From: Streptomyces rimosus
Lineage (GTDB): Bacteria; Actinomycetota; Actinomycetes; Streptomycetales; Streptomycetaceae
Assembly: GCF_008704655.1 (NCBI RefSeq)
Contig: NZ_CP023688.1
Span: forward strand, 1 to 64,000
DNA length: 64,000 bases
Reading direction: 5' to 3'
In this document: in pieces, positions 34,625 to 43,610 of the stretch
Layout of the letters: each line of letters starts with the position of its first letter
Position numbering within the stretch: position 1 is the first letter of the stretch
The notes under the pieces: generated by a model
Seen by the model: the letters and a program-made list of their open reading frames with translations, nothing else
Told to the model about the DNA's origin: nothing
The model's database searches: none
Program-made: the position numbers and the translations under genes

Positions 34625-34840
34625 GCCAGGGCTTCGGCGTCGGCGGCAGACCGGGAGCCGGGCCTGAACGCACTACGCGGGCGCTTCCCGGCCGCCGCGT
34701 CCCAGCCGTCCAGGAAGGCGGCCCGGGCGCGACGTTGCGTCCTGGCGGGTGACCTGCCGGGCGGGGACGTCGCGGTCGATGTACGCCGTCGACGGCGGTG
34801 AGGACCAGGTGCTGGAGTTCGGCCGGCGCCAGGGCGCGGC
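34625..34840 (-). pseudogene. Second, decayed copy of the 12710-12997 protein
   Basis: On the minus strand, APAELQHLVLTAVD (about 34766-34820) matches EPHELQRLVLAAVD of the fragment at 12710-12997. After a frame change YIDRDVPARQVTRQDA matches the next segment, and after another change FLDGWDAA matches FLGGWGTA. At least two frameshifts separate these pieces and no start is present. It is clearly a relic. Confidence 0.5.
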
Positions 34841-34866
34841 GGGGTGTGCGGGCAGGGGCTGTGCGG

Positions 34867-35050
34867 TCAGCGCCAGGAGCCGGGCTGCGCCGGGAGGTCG
34901 TCGAGGGCGTTGTTGATCATTCGGGCGATGGCGGTGCCGTACCGGGTGCCGCCGTGGATGAAGGTGGTGGTGAAGGCTGAGCGCTCACGGCGCGGGAGGT
35001 CGGCGGCCCGGTAGGCGGCCGGCTGGTCGGCGCGCAGGAGCTGGGCGAGG
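34867..35050 (-). pseudogene. C-terminal fragment of unknown protein
   Basis: The minus frame ending in TGA at 34869-34867 reads AQLLRADQPAAYRAADLPRR, ERSAFTTTFIHGGTRYGTAI and ARMINNALDDLPAQPGSW. It has good coding character but no start; upstream of about 35050 the composition changes. It looks like the surviving 3' end of a helical protein that was cut by rearrangement. Family unknown. Confidence 0.4.
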
Positions 35051-35482
35051 CTGCATCAGGAAACCCCTGCTTCTCATGTCAGCCCGATGCCCGGCTAGCC
35101 GTTTTCCTGCCATTCGTGTGCGCATTTGCCCTTATTCTTCTTCCGTCACGTGCGCCTCTGCGGCATCCTGCACCACGCCATTTCGCTTCATCCGGCCATG
35201 TGATGCTGTTGCGGCGCTGCAGTCACTGAAAATGACACACTTAACGGTGGCGTCTGGCTCGCACTGGGCCCATGAGCGATTGCTGGACCCCTACTCTTGC
35301 CGTTACGTGCGTGGCGGCGCGGCACGTCAGTGAAACAGTGTGGGTTCACACCGAGAAAAGCACGCAATGATAATAATACGAATGACGGATTCCACTTCTG
35401 TCTGATTATTTCGGCGTTGCGGGAATCTGCCCGGGGATCCTCACCCTGCCGGTTTTTCAATCTGGGAGAGTGAGGTATCGGG
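35051..35482. other. No recognisable gene; AT-richer spacer
   Basis: About 430 bp with lower G/C than the surroundings, especially 35340-35420. It is probably a junction and the promoter region of the plus-strand gene starting at 35483. Confidence 0.35.
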
Positions 35483-35929
35483 ATGGGGCAGAAGCAGGTT
35501 GCGAAGTTCACCCTGGAGGTGAATTCCAAGCGGGTGCTTCCGGGCGCCGAGCGGAATGAGGTCTCCGCGGCGGGCGAGGGACGGGTGGCCGGCATCGCGG
35601 CCTTCATCGTCTTCACCCACACCGGGCAGCCGCTGCCAATGCCGCGAGAGCGGCACTTCGCCCGTAATGGTGAATACACCCACCGGCACTCAGGTCCGCC
35701 CCTCGGGTTCGACGGCCGCGCCCTCGACGCGGCCGGCCACGACGTCCCCGATGGCATACGGGTGCCGGGCGTCGGTGCGGCTTGTCGCTTCGTGCGGCTG
35801 ACGATCATCTACGGTGCGCTGGCGGTGCGCACGGCACCCGTACGATCGGTCTTCACCCCGACGAACCGGCGTCGTCGCCTGCTCGTACACGGCAGCCGTA
35901 AGCAGTGTCCCCATGTCGACTGCGACTGA
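35483..35929 (+). CDS. Hypothetical protein
   Basis: 148 residues from ATG 35483 with GAGG upstream. It has coding-like codon use across the first 100 residues (GQKQVAKFTLEVNSKRVLPG, GRVAGIAAFIVFTHTGQPLP). The C-terminal 40 residues are basic and may lie outside the original gene. A longer open frame on the other strand (35188-35808) has worse composition. No family recognised. Confidence 0.4.
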   Translation: MGQKQVAKFTLEVNSKRVLPGAERNEVSAAGEGRVAGIAAFIVFTHTGQPLPMPRERHFARNGEYTHRHSGPPLGFDGRALDAAGHDVPDGIRVPGVGAACRFVRLTIIYGALAVRTAPVRSVFTPTNRRRRLLVHGSRKQCPHVDCD

Positions 35930-36364
35930 ACTAGCTTCCCACCGGTCATGCCTCACACGGTGCGCTGCTCCGACACGGCCGGTCCGCCGCGGACCGTACC
36001 GGCGCAGTCGTACGCAAGGGCGAGCTGCCGCGGCCCGCCCGTTCCGCCATCCACGTGCTATGTCGGCGCCGCATCACGTGAACAGCGCCTCGATGGCCGC
36101 CTACCGCGGATACGCGACGACGTCGACACGGTGGGGCGGGTGGGGTACGAAGCCGCTGTCGCCGAGCAGCACGGTCACACCCGCGACGTGCGTGCAGGAC
36201 GTCGATGTGGCGGCAAGGGCAGAGGCCGTCCTGGGCGGCAGACCGCGACCTCGAAGACTGACATGGTGCGCCGATCGTCGTCCACGAGCTGTAGATCGTT
36301 CCGCCTGCAATATGACAGGCTTTCGGGGCCCAACTCCTAAGCCATTTCTACCAGGAGGAACGAC
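35930..36364. other. No recognisable gene
   Basis: About 430 bp without a convincing ORF. The last 15 bases contain the strong AGGAGGAA ribosome binding site of the secreted protein at 36365. Confidence 0.4.
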
Positions 36365-36751
36365 ATGTCCAACAAGAGGAAACTCGCCGCTCGCACGGGC
36401 GTTATCGCGCTTACTACCGCGTTGTCGCTCACAGCAGCCACCGCTGCGTACGCAGGGACGGACCAGCGCATCACAGTTGCCGGGGGCCAGGTGTCCTTCA
36501 CCCACCAGGGCGACTACATCGACGCATACGACCTCAAGAAAGACGGCTACTGCCTGACGGCTGAACTGAAGGTCAACAAGTTCCACCATTGGAGCACCAC
36601 GGCCTGCGGGTACAACACCTACAAGTACAAGAGCCTGAAGAGGATCAATGAAGGCACGAAGGTGTACCTCCGGGCGTGCTACACCAAGAAGCACAACAAC
36701 GGGTCCTACACCCGAGTGAAATGCAGCGGCTGGCAGAGCGCACGCACCTAA
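36365..36751 (+). CDS. Small secreted Cys-containing protein
   Basis: 128 residues. ATG 36365 follows AGGAGGAACGAC. The signal peptide (LAARTGVIALTTALSLTAAT, cut near AYA-G) precedes a basic, Tyr/Lys-rich mature domain of about 97 residues with four cysteines (DGYCLTAELKV, TACGYNTYKYK, LRACYTKKHN, VKCSGWQ), probably two disulfides. The composition suits a small extracellular binding, inhibitor or antimicrobial-like protein, but no family is recognised. It is AT-richer than its neighbours, which suggests transfer. Confidence 0.7.
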   Translation: MSNKRKLAARTGVIALTTALSLTAATAAYAGTDQRITVAGGQVSFTHQGDYIDAYDLKKDGYCLTAELKVNKFHHWSTTACGYNTYKYKSLKRINEGTKVYLRACYTKKHNNGSYTRVKCSGWQSART

Positions 36752-37343
36752 CTTCCGATTCTCGATTCGGGCGGCGTTCCGATACCGGTGTCCGAGTACG
36801 CCCCGGGGCCTCGGGCTCCGGCATCCAGCAAAAGGGCAGCTTTCCTGGTCGCCGAGAGCGTCGGCGATTGCCTGGTGGTGAAGCACCGCCCCCTTATTTC
36901 GCCACCGTATAGATGGTCCGCCCGCTCGACCGTGACCGCGTAGGCCCCGCTGCGCGAACCCCACGCCGACGGCAAGGCAGGGCCTGATGTTTCCGTATCG
37001 GTCCGGCTTCCAGCGCAGGCCCCGCCCCGCAGGGACGTGCCGTGCTCCCGACGGCTGCCCCACCGGTCGCCCCGAAGCCGGGGCAGTTCGCCCCCACCGC
37101 CGCGCCCCCACACGGCTCCGACCCGCAAGCTGAGCCGCCAGACGCACGCCCAGGCTTCGTCCCGTCAAGGCGTGCGCCGGCTGCGACCGGTCCGGCATCC
37201 CGCCGGCCCGGCCACAGGCTCACGAGCACCGCGCCCTCGACGCACGTCGCGCTCAGCACGAACGCTTCCGCACGCTCCGGACCGTCACCCCACCCCGTAC
37301 GCCCCACCCTCCCCGCCCAGGACGCCTCCCCAAGGTGCCCCTA
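36752..37343. other. No convincing gene
   Basis: About 590 bp downstream of the secreted protein. Pro/Ala-rich and Gly-rich frames are open on both strands, but they look like compositional by-products of GC-rich DNA, so none is called. Confidence 0.35.
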
Positions 37344-38696
37344 CTAGGCAGTACCAACCGACCTACCCACTCCCGCCACAGCAGCCTCCGGCTGCGGAGC
37401 CCGCACCCCCCTGACCCGCGGCGGAGTGAACGTCACCGGCAAGGACAGCAGGCGACGCGAGACCCAAGCCGACTGCCACTGCAGCTCTGCCTCGGGCACC
37501 GCCAGTTCCAGGTCCCTGAGCGTGCTCAGCAGGATGTCGATGCCGGTCTCCGCGATGGCCTGTCCGATGTCGCGGCCGGGACACTCGTGGGGGCCGGTGG
37601 AGAAGGCGAGGTGTCCCGAATTGTGGACTACGGGGCGTCCGGGTTCCCGGGCGGCGGGGTCCGCGTTGGCAGCCTCGATCCCCAGGATGATCATGTCTCC
37701 GGCCTTGATCTGCTGGCCGGCGATGGTCATGTCCCCGGCCGCCCAGCGGGTGGGCAGCAGCCCGATCGGCGGGTGGTCCCAGAGCACGCGTTCCAGGGCC
37801 TCGGGCAGCGTCATCTGGCCGCTGGTCAGGTCACGGCTGAACTGACGCTGGGTCAGCAGCACCAGCAGCGTGTTTGCGATCAGCGCGACCGTCGGCGTGT
37901 AGCCGGCGACGAAGATCATGCGCAGGTGCTCGACGACCTCCTGATCGCTGAGGCCCGCCTCGTGGTCCAGGAGACGGCTGACGAAGTCCCGGCCGCCGAT
38001 GGTGTTGTCGGCGCCCTCGCCGGCCCGCCTGCGCCGGACGAGTTCCTCCATCGTGCGGGTGACGAACGCGTTGCCCTCGGCGGCCCGCTCGTTGCCGCTG
38101 GTCAGGTCCCGTACCGCGGCCACCAGGGCGGGGCTCTCCTCCTCGGGCATGCCGTACATCCAGGCCATCACGAGGGCCGGCAGCTGCGCGGCGTACTCGC
38201 TGACCAGGTCGGCGGTGCCGCGGGAGGCGACGCAGTCGATGAGGCGGTTGGCGTACCGGCCGATGTAGCGGCGCAGGGAGTGCCGGTTGAAGTCCAGGCT
38301 GTCGACCACGGCGCTGCGCAGGCGGGCGTGGGGCACGCCGTCCTCGAACGCCACGACCGGCTGGTACGCGGTCATCGGCGCCAGGGGGTGGTCCGCCGGG
38401 ATCCGGCCGTCCTGGTAGACACGGCCGCGGCGGGAGTCGCAGACCACGCGGGAGTTGCTCTGCATGACATCGCGTGTCGCGTTGTATCCCAGGACCAGGT
38501 AGGCCGGGATGTCGCCGGGGACGAGGACCGGTGCGACGTCCCCGTACTGCCTGCGCAGCTGTTCCAGCACCGGGGCCAGGGGCTCGGCGTCGGGGCCGTA
38601 GATCCGCTGCCAGGGACCGCCGGCATTCTGGGCGTGCGCAGGGCATCCGGGAGGCGGTGCCGGTGCGGACGAGGAACGGGGGTCTGGATACGTCAT
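37344..38696 (-). CDS. Cytochrome P450, CYP157-like, lacking ExxR
   Basis: 450 residues; GGGAGGCACC precedes ATG 38696. The haem-binding loop FSTGPHECPG has Cys372, and the I-helix is FVAGYTPTV (263-271). In the K-helix the otherwise near-universal ExxR is replaced: ALERVLWDH (301-309) carries Arg and Trp where Glu and Arg are expected. This change is the known hallmark of the CYP157 family (ExxLW type), which in Streptomyces is usually paired with a CYP154 inside a conservon (G-protein-like operon). Here it lies downstream of a different P450 with no conservon genes around. The substrate is unknown. Confidence 0.85.
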   Translation of the reverse strand: MTYPDPRSSSAPAPPPGCPAHAQNAGGPWQRIYGPDAEPLAPVLEQLRRQYGDVAPVLVPGDIPAYLVLGYNATRDVMQSNSRVVCDSRRGRVYQDGRIPADHPLAPMTAYQPVVAFEDGVPHARLRSAVVDSLDFNRHSLRRYIGRYANRLIDCVASRGTADLVSEYAAQLPALVMAWMYGMPEEESPALVAAVRDLTSGNERAAEGNAFVTRTMEELVRRRRAGEGADNTIGGRDFVSRLLDHEAGLSDQEVVEHLRMIFVAGYTPTVALIANTLLVLLTQRQFSRDLTSGQMTLPEALERVLWDHPPIGLLPTRWAAGDMTIAGQQIKAGDMIILGIEAANADPAAREPGRPVVHNSGHLAFSTGPHECPGRDIGQAIAETGIDILLSTLRDLELAVPEAELQWQSAWVSRRLLSLPVTFTPPRVRGVRAPQPEAAVAGVGRSVGTA

Positions 38697-38951
38697 GGTG
38701 CCTCCCAGCGGCGTTGCGAGCGGGTCCTGCTGTCCAGCCCGCCGTTGTCGCGCTGTGGCTTCCGGCTCCCCCGGTGCTGGGACACATCACGCCCTGTGCG
38801 ACGGCACGGCACACAGGGCATGATGATCAGCATTGTCAGCAGCCTACCGTCCAACCGGACGCGTGATCAGCGGAGTCGGGCCTGTGGGTGGCGGGGCGTC
38901 AGGCGTGGCTCTGCCTGGGGTAGTCGGCTGTATGGCGGTCTTCCTTGCTGT

Positions 38952-40340
38952 TCAGTTGCTCGGCCGGCTGGGTGCGGGGTTACGCGGCCGTACGGTCATG
39001 GGTACCCGGTCGGGCCGGGCGACAGCGGAGATCACCTGCTGCGGAGTGTGGCCGCCGGCGGGGGTCATGCGCCAGTCGCGCAGCACCTCCGCGACGGCGA
39101 TGGTGGTCTCGGCCAGGGCGAACTGATCGCCGATGCACTTGCGGTTGCCGCCGCCGAAGGGCATGAACGACCGTTTGGCCCCGGGGTCCAGCCACCGGTC
39201 CGGGTTGAAGGTGTGGGGGTCCTCGAAAGCCTCGGGATCACGGTGGATGGCGTACATGCTGAACGCCACCTCGGTGCCCGCGGGCAGCGTGACATCGGCG
39301 AGGGTCACCGGCGCGGTGCTGCGGCGCATCAGGAACGTGACACCGTGCAGGCGGATCACCTCGTCCAGCACCCGGCGGATCACGGTCAGCCGGGGGACGT
39401 CTTCGATGGTCACCGCGCGGTCGGGGCCCACGACCTCCAGGACCTCGTCCACCACCTGCCGGTCGACCTCGGGGTGGTGCGCCAGGTAGTGCCAGGCCCA
39501 GGCCAGGGTCGACGCCGTGGTCTCGGCCCCGGCGAACAGCAGCGTGGCCACCTCGTCGCGGATCTGAACGTCACTGAGGCGGACCGGAACGTCGTCGTGG
39601 ACCTGCGCCCGCAGCAGCTGCGCGAGCAGGTCGTCGTGCTCCTCGGCGTGGCCGCCGGCGTGTGCGGTGGTGATGACCTGGTCGATCACCCCGGTCAACT
39701 GCGCGGACGCCCGGTCGAAAACGCGGTTGTAGCGTACCGGCAGGCGATCCAGGATCTTCGGTGAGGCAGCGCGCTTGAGGAGCATGTCCAGCAGCACCGG
39801 CAGTTCGGTACGGATCGTTTCCACCGCCGGCGTTCCGACGTCTGTACTGAACAGCGACATGGCGATGGAGTCGATGGAATAAGCGGCGGCCTCCTTGTAG
39901 ATGTCCACCTGCTGATCCGGCTGCCAGGACTGGGACAGGCGCCGGGCATTGCGGCTCATGACCAGGGAGTAGTCCTTGATGCGCTGCGCGCCGAAAAGGG
40001 GCGCGAGGAAGCGGCGGTTACGTTTGTGCAGCTCCCCGTCCGCGGTGCTCAGCCCCTCGCCGGCCAGCCGCTTGAGGCGCTGGAAGAACCGGCCCTTCTC
40101 GAACCACCGCCCCTTGTCCACCAGGACCTCGTGCAGCCGCTCAGGGGTGGTGGCCATGTAGACGGGCATCGAGCCGAGCCGGATGCGGACCAGGCCGCGG
40201 TCGTCGGCGTGGTCCCGCAGCGACAGGAAGAAGCCGAAGGGATCACGAATGAGCGCGGGCGCGTGCCCGACGAGGGGCAAGGCGCCCGGCACACGGGGTA
40301 TCGGTCTCGCTGCGACGGAGGGGGCGGCGTCCACTGCCAC
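38952..40340 (-). CDS. Cytochrome P450 (monooxygenase)
   Basis: 462 residues from GTG 40340 (AAAGGA upstream). All P450 marks are present: the Pro-rich start IPRVPGALPLVGHAP, I-helix LLFAGAETTAS, K-helix ExxR (DEVIRLH), the PERF-like FNPDRWLDP and the haem loop FMPFGGGNRKCIGD. The class resembles pentalenene oxygenase-like P450s, but no terpene synthase, ferredoxin or other pathway gene is nearby. It is co-directional with the CYP157-like gene 255 bp downstream, so they may be co-transcribed. Reaction and substrate unknown. Confidence 0.85.
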   Translation of the reverse strand: MAVDAAPSVAARPIPRVPGALPLVGHAPALIRDPFGFFLSLRDHADDRGLVRIRLGSMPVYMATTPERLHEVLVDKGRWFEKGRFFQRLKRLAGEGLSTADGELHKRNRRFLAPLFGAQRIKDYSLVMSRNARRLSQSWQPDQQVDIYKEAAAYSIDSIAMSLFSTDVGTPAVETIRTELPVLLDMLLKRAASPKILDRLPVRYNRVFDRASAQLTGVIDQVITTAHAGGHAEEHDDLLAQLLRAQVHDDVPVRLSDVQIRDEVATLLFAGAETTASTLAWAWHYLAHHPEVDRQVVDEVLEVVGPDRAVTIEDVPRLTVIRRVLDEVIRLHGVTFLMRRSTAPVTLADVTLPAGTEVAFSMYAIHRDPEAFEDPHTFNPDRWLDPGAKRSFMPFGGGNRKCIGDQFALAETTIAVAEVLRDWRMTPAGGHTPQQVISAVARPDRVPMTVRPRNPAPSRPSN

Positions 40341-40543
40341 GTCGTGTGTCCTTTGCTGCTGACGGTGCTGAGCACCGAAGGTCGGGCTGACTGATGATCA
40401 AGTCTGCCCACAACGTGCCGCAACAACGCCAAAAACGGAACACGGGGGTCCAGGCCGCTTCTGGGGTGTGGACGGGGGCCGCGGGTGCATATTCGCCGGA
40501 AAGGGGGCATCGGTGCAGGTGGGAGGGGTGGTGGGTGAGGGGC

Positions 40544-41883
40544 ATGGGGCGGAATGGCGCCTTCCCCCCTTACTACGCCGCTGTAATGAACCTAGCGGAG
40601 CAGGAAGTAGACATTCTGGACCATATACGTCTCAATCCTGATGAATCTCTACAAATTAGCGACTTATGGATGGAAATTGATCCGTGTCGGGCCTTCGGCG
40701 GCGGGAGGCCCTATGCCTACACCACGGTGGCCACGGTCGTGCAGAACCTCAGGGGCAAGGGAGCAGTGGAGAACGCCGGCGGCCGGCTCGACGGCTACCA
40801 CCCCGTCTACGCCCCGCAGGCCCGAGCGGGAGACCAGATGGACGAGGCATGGAAGCGGGCCCCTGACCCCGATGCCGCCATGCAGCACTTCCTGTCGGGA
40901 ATGACCGAGGCAGAGCTGGGCCGCGTCGAACGCGCCCTCGCCTCCGTACGTGCACGGCCCGCAGCCCGGCAGGAGGAACAGTCGGTACGTGAGCGGCCGG
41001 CGCCCCAGGAGCGGCCCTTATCCCCGGCCCTCAGCGGGAGGGAGCAGTGCGGTGAAGACCACAACGACGACCCGGACGTACTGATCAGTGGTCTGCTCGA
41101 ACTCCAGGTGAAGACCCGAAGGACCACCAAACGCGCGGTCGCGAACCGTATCGGAATCCACGAAAAGACGGCCGCGAACCGCATGGCGGGCGCTGCCGGA
41201 CTGTCTTCGGAAGTACTGGGAGAACTGGCCGAAGCCCTGGATACGCCGGACGATATCCGCGCCGCCATCTTCCGGCTCGCCGGGCGCGCCGCCCCGTCCA
41301 AGAAGGCTGTCGCCCTTGGCTCTCTCCCCACCTGCCCGCCTACCGGGCTTACTTGGACAGCATCAAGCACCCATCCGTCCTGTACGGCATCGGGTGGCGC
41401 GTCGTGTACTGCAACAAGGCATATCGCGAACTCTTCTCGCCAGGACCCCGTATCCCCGTATTTCCTGGGGCCATGCCGCTGGAGAACGGCGTCCTATACA
41501 TGCTCCGGCATCCGAATTCCGCCCGACTCCTGGGAGCCGGGAGCATGGAGGCGTACGAGCGGCACTGGCGCACGCTCGCGCTGGCCCACTTCGCGGCGGT
41601 GTACCAGGGAAACCGGGACCACCCCGAGCTCCAGCACATCCTCCGCGAAATAGAAAAGAGCCCCAGCCTCTACTCCTCCTAAGAAAGCGCGGCGAAATGG
41701 ATCCGGGAAGACGGCGATGTCGCTGTGAGCAGCGGGCATCAATCCTTCTTCGACCCGCGCGGCGAGGGGCGCGTCACGCGCGCCCAGGTACTGACCGAGG
41801 CGCATCCGGGCAGTCCTCTGCAGCACGCCACCTGGGTCATTGAGGGCGACGGCGATGGGGGCGATGACGAGGGTGACGGCTGA
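40544..41883 (+). pseudogene. BlaI-like winged-helix / MmyB-like regulator, frameshift and stop
   Basis: ATG 40544 is closest to a GAGGGG; ATG 40586 is the alternative. Residues about 15-85 form a BlaI/MecI-like winged helix (NLAEQEVDILDHIR, TTVATVVQNLRGKGAVENAG). A helical linker and a second HTH-like segment (KRAVANRIGIHEKTAANRMA) follow. After a one-base shift at about 41318 the frame continues as a MmyB-like ligand-binding (PAS-fold) domain (YLDSIKHPSVLYGIGWRVVY, NGVLYMLRHPNSARLLGA). A TAA at 41680-41682 then interrupts it, but the same frame stays coding-like to TGA 41883 (SAAKWIREDGDVAVSSG). Two TTA codons (40664, 41018) would make expression depend on the bldA tRNA. Confidence 0.6.
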
Positions 41884-43159
41884 TTATGCCTCTCCCCCAG
41901 CAGCGCGCACGGAGATCGGGACTACTACGAGCCATCGTCGAACGGGAAAGCAGTGTTCCATTTCCTGGCACGAGTGCTCCGCGCCAGCAATCATGGTGCC
42001 GGCCAGCCCGCACACAGCCCAGCGGAAACGGGGGCAGGGCGAGGCACGTTCCACGCCCGTAGAGCTTGCGAGGTGACGCCATGAACGCTTACCCGGGCCA
42101 ATCGGTGCTTGATCGGACAAGGGCTGGCTCGCCTGGCCGCGCGAGTCGGCCGGGCCTCAACGGGGGACCATAATGAGATGAGGGCGGAACGCGGTGGTAT
42201 TGACGGTACGGCCGCGCTGTGCGAAGCCGAAAAAGTCGAATGCCGGTGGCCGCCAGTTACACACACGCCAGAGAATTCGGAACCAGACTTTGGGGGGTCG
42301 CTTATCCGACGTATTGCGAGCACGTCGTCGCGCATGCCCAGGATCACCGTGGTCATCGGTCATGGGATAACTGTCCCTACAGCGGCACTTCCTGAACGGT
42401 AATCCGCCTCGCCCGAAGAGCGGGCTGGACCACGCAGGGGATGGCCCAGCCCTTCGAACGGCGCGCACCACTATCGCCTCCGCCTTCCGATTCGTAACAG
42501 GGGTTTCTTCACGTGCACATACTCAAGCGGGCTGTACCAGCGATGACCGCCAACGTCTGACACAACTTCGGTCCGGCGGGCGGCTGCCCCCTTTTTCTAC
42601 TCCCGGCGAGGGCTGGTCCCCCGCGCCGGGTGGCGGGCCGAACAGCCGACGTGCCGAAGCCTACTGTTCCTCCGACACCCAGGACCGGACGCCGGCCCCC
42701 CCCGGCACCCCGCCGCTCGTTCCGGTGAAGGCCGGGGCGAAGAGCCGCAAACCGTCGGCCCGGCCCTCGAGGGCAGGCTTCCAGCTTCTGCGATCGTCGT
42801 AGGTCTCAAGGCCCGAGCCCAGCCCCTCAGCGTCGGCGCGGAAACCCTCACACCCGGCCCCGCAGTTGTCGCTACCGCCGCGCACCTGGCCCACGGCAGC
42901 GACCTCGGGGTACGCCGGTCGCCCACTGACCGCAGATCTTGACCGGAGCCATACGTCTGCCACCATCATCAACATTCTGAACCTCACGCGCATCAGCCCC
43001 ATGACCTGCATTTTCACCGCGTACGCCACTCAATGCCCGGAAACAGCAACGAGCGTTCGGCGTCACATGCTGGCCATTCGCACTCGGATCGGTTACCGAT
43101 GCCTGCCCAATCTGTCACTCTCGTACCGCAAGGACGGTCCGTACAGAAAGGGATCTGAG
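41884..43159. other. Long region without a firm gene
   Basis: About 1.3 kb. The only candidate is a minus-strand frame ending at 42661 that reads RGGSDNCGAGCEGFRADAEG and YDDRRSWKPALEGRADGLRL with good codon bias. It has no clear start or ribosome binding site and I cannot place it. The rest, with several AT-rich patches, shows nothing. The 3' end holds the AAGGGA of the secreted protein at 43160. Confidence 0.35.
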
Positions 43160-43510
43160 ATGCAGTCGATCACCCGGTTGATGTCCCGGGCCACTGTCCT
43201 GGCGACCGCCTTCGGAGCCGCCATCACCCTTGCCAGCGGCCCGGCCGCAGCCTCGGTCAGCACCAAGGGCTGGTCGCCTCAGTGCGACTGGGGGAAAGCC
43301 TGCATTCGCCTCGCATCGGACGCAGGGCGGTGGTGGAACATGAACAACTGCGGCTACAACCCCATCAATGACCGCTACTCTTGGGGTAAGGCCCACGGCA
43401 ACTCCTTCACCGTCACCTACGTGAATGGCACGTGGGACCGGGTCGAGGCATGGACCGAACGACCGCTGGACGGCAACAACACGGTCATCAAGGTAGACGT
43501 GCACTGCTGA
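43160..43510 (+). CDS. Small secreted protein, possible I36/crystallin-like fold
   Basis: 116 residues from ATG 43160 (AAAGGGA upstream). A signal peptide (RATVLATAFGAAITLASGPA, cut near AAA-S) precedes a mature domain with four cysteines and many Trp/Asn residues (CDWGKACIRLASDAGRWWNM, NNCGYNPINDRY). The spacing of Cys, Trp and Asn recalls peptidase inhibitor I36 or beta/gamma-crystallin-like small proteins of Streptomyces. That assignment is tentative. A hairpin terminator follows. Confidence 0.7.
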   Translation: MQSITRLMSRATVLATAFGAAITLASGPAAASVSTKGWSPQCDWGKACIRLASDAGRWWNMNNCGYNPINDRYSWGKAHGNSFTVTYVNGTWDRVEAWTERPLDGNNTVIKVDVHC

Positions 43511-43529
43511 GGTCGAAATCAGGTCAGAC

Positions 43530-43557
43530 AGAGATCACCGATTTATCGGTGATCTCT
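43530..43557. terminator. Hairpin terminator
   Basis: AGAGATCACCGAT and ATCGGTGATCTCT form a stem of up to 13 bp, realistically 11 bp with a short AT loop, 20 bp after the secreted protein. It can also serve the converging PD40 gene, whose stop is at 43611. Confidence 0.65.
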
Positions 43558-43610
43558 GCGAAGCCGAGCAATGCCTACTGCAACGACGGCATGCTGTGCC
43601 CGGAGGCGGC

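Noticed and set aside
35188..35808. Minus-strand ORF of 206 codons
   Set aside because: Considered as an alternative to the plus-strand gene at 35483, but codon bias and ribosome binding site favour the plus strand. Confidence in either is modest.
37042..37347. Pro/Ala-rich plus-strand ORF after the small secreted protein
   Set aside because: No ribosome binding site and composition as expected by chance for GC-rich DNA.
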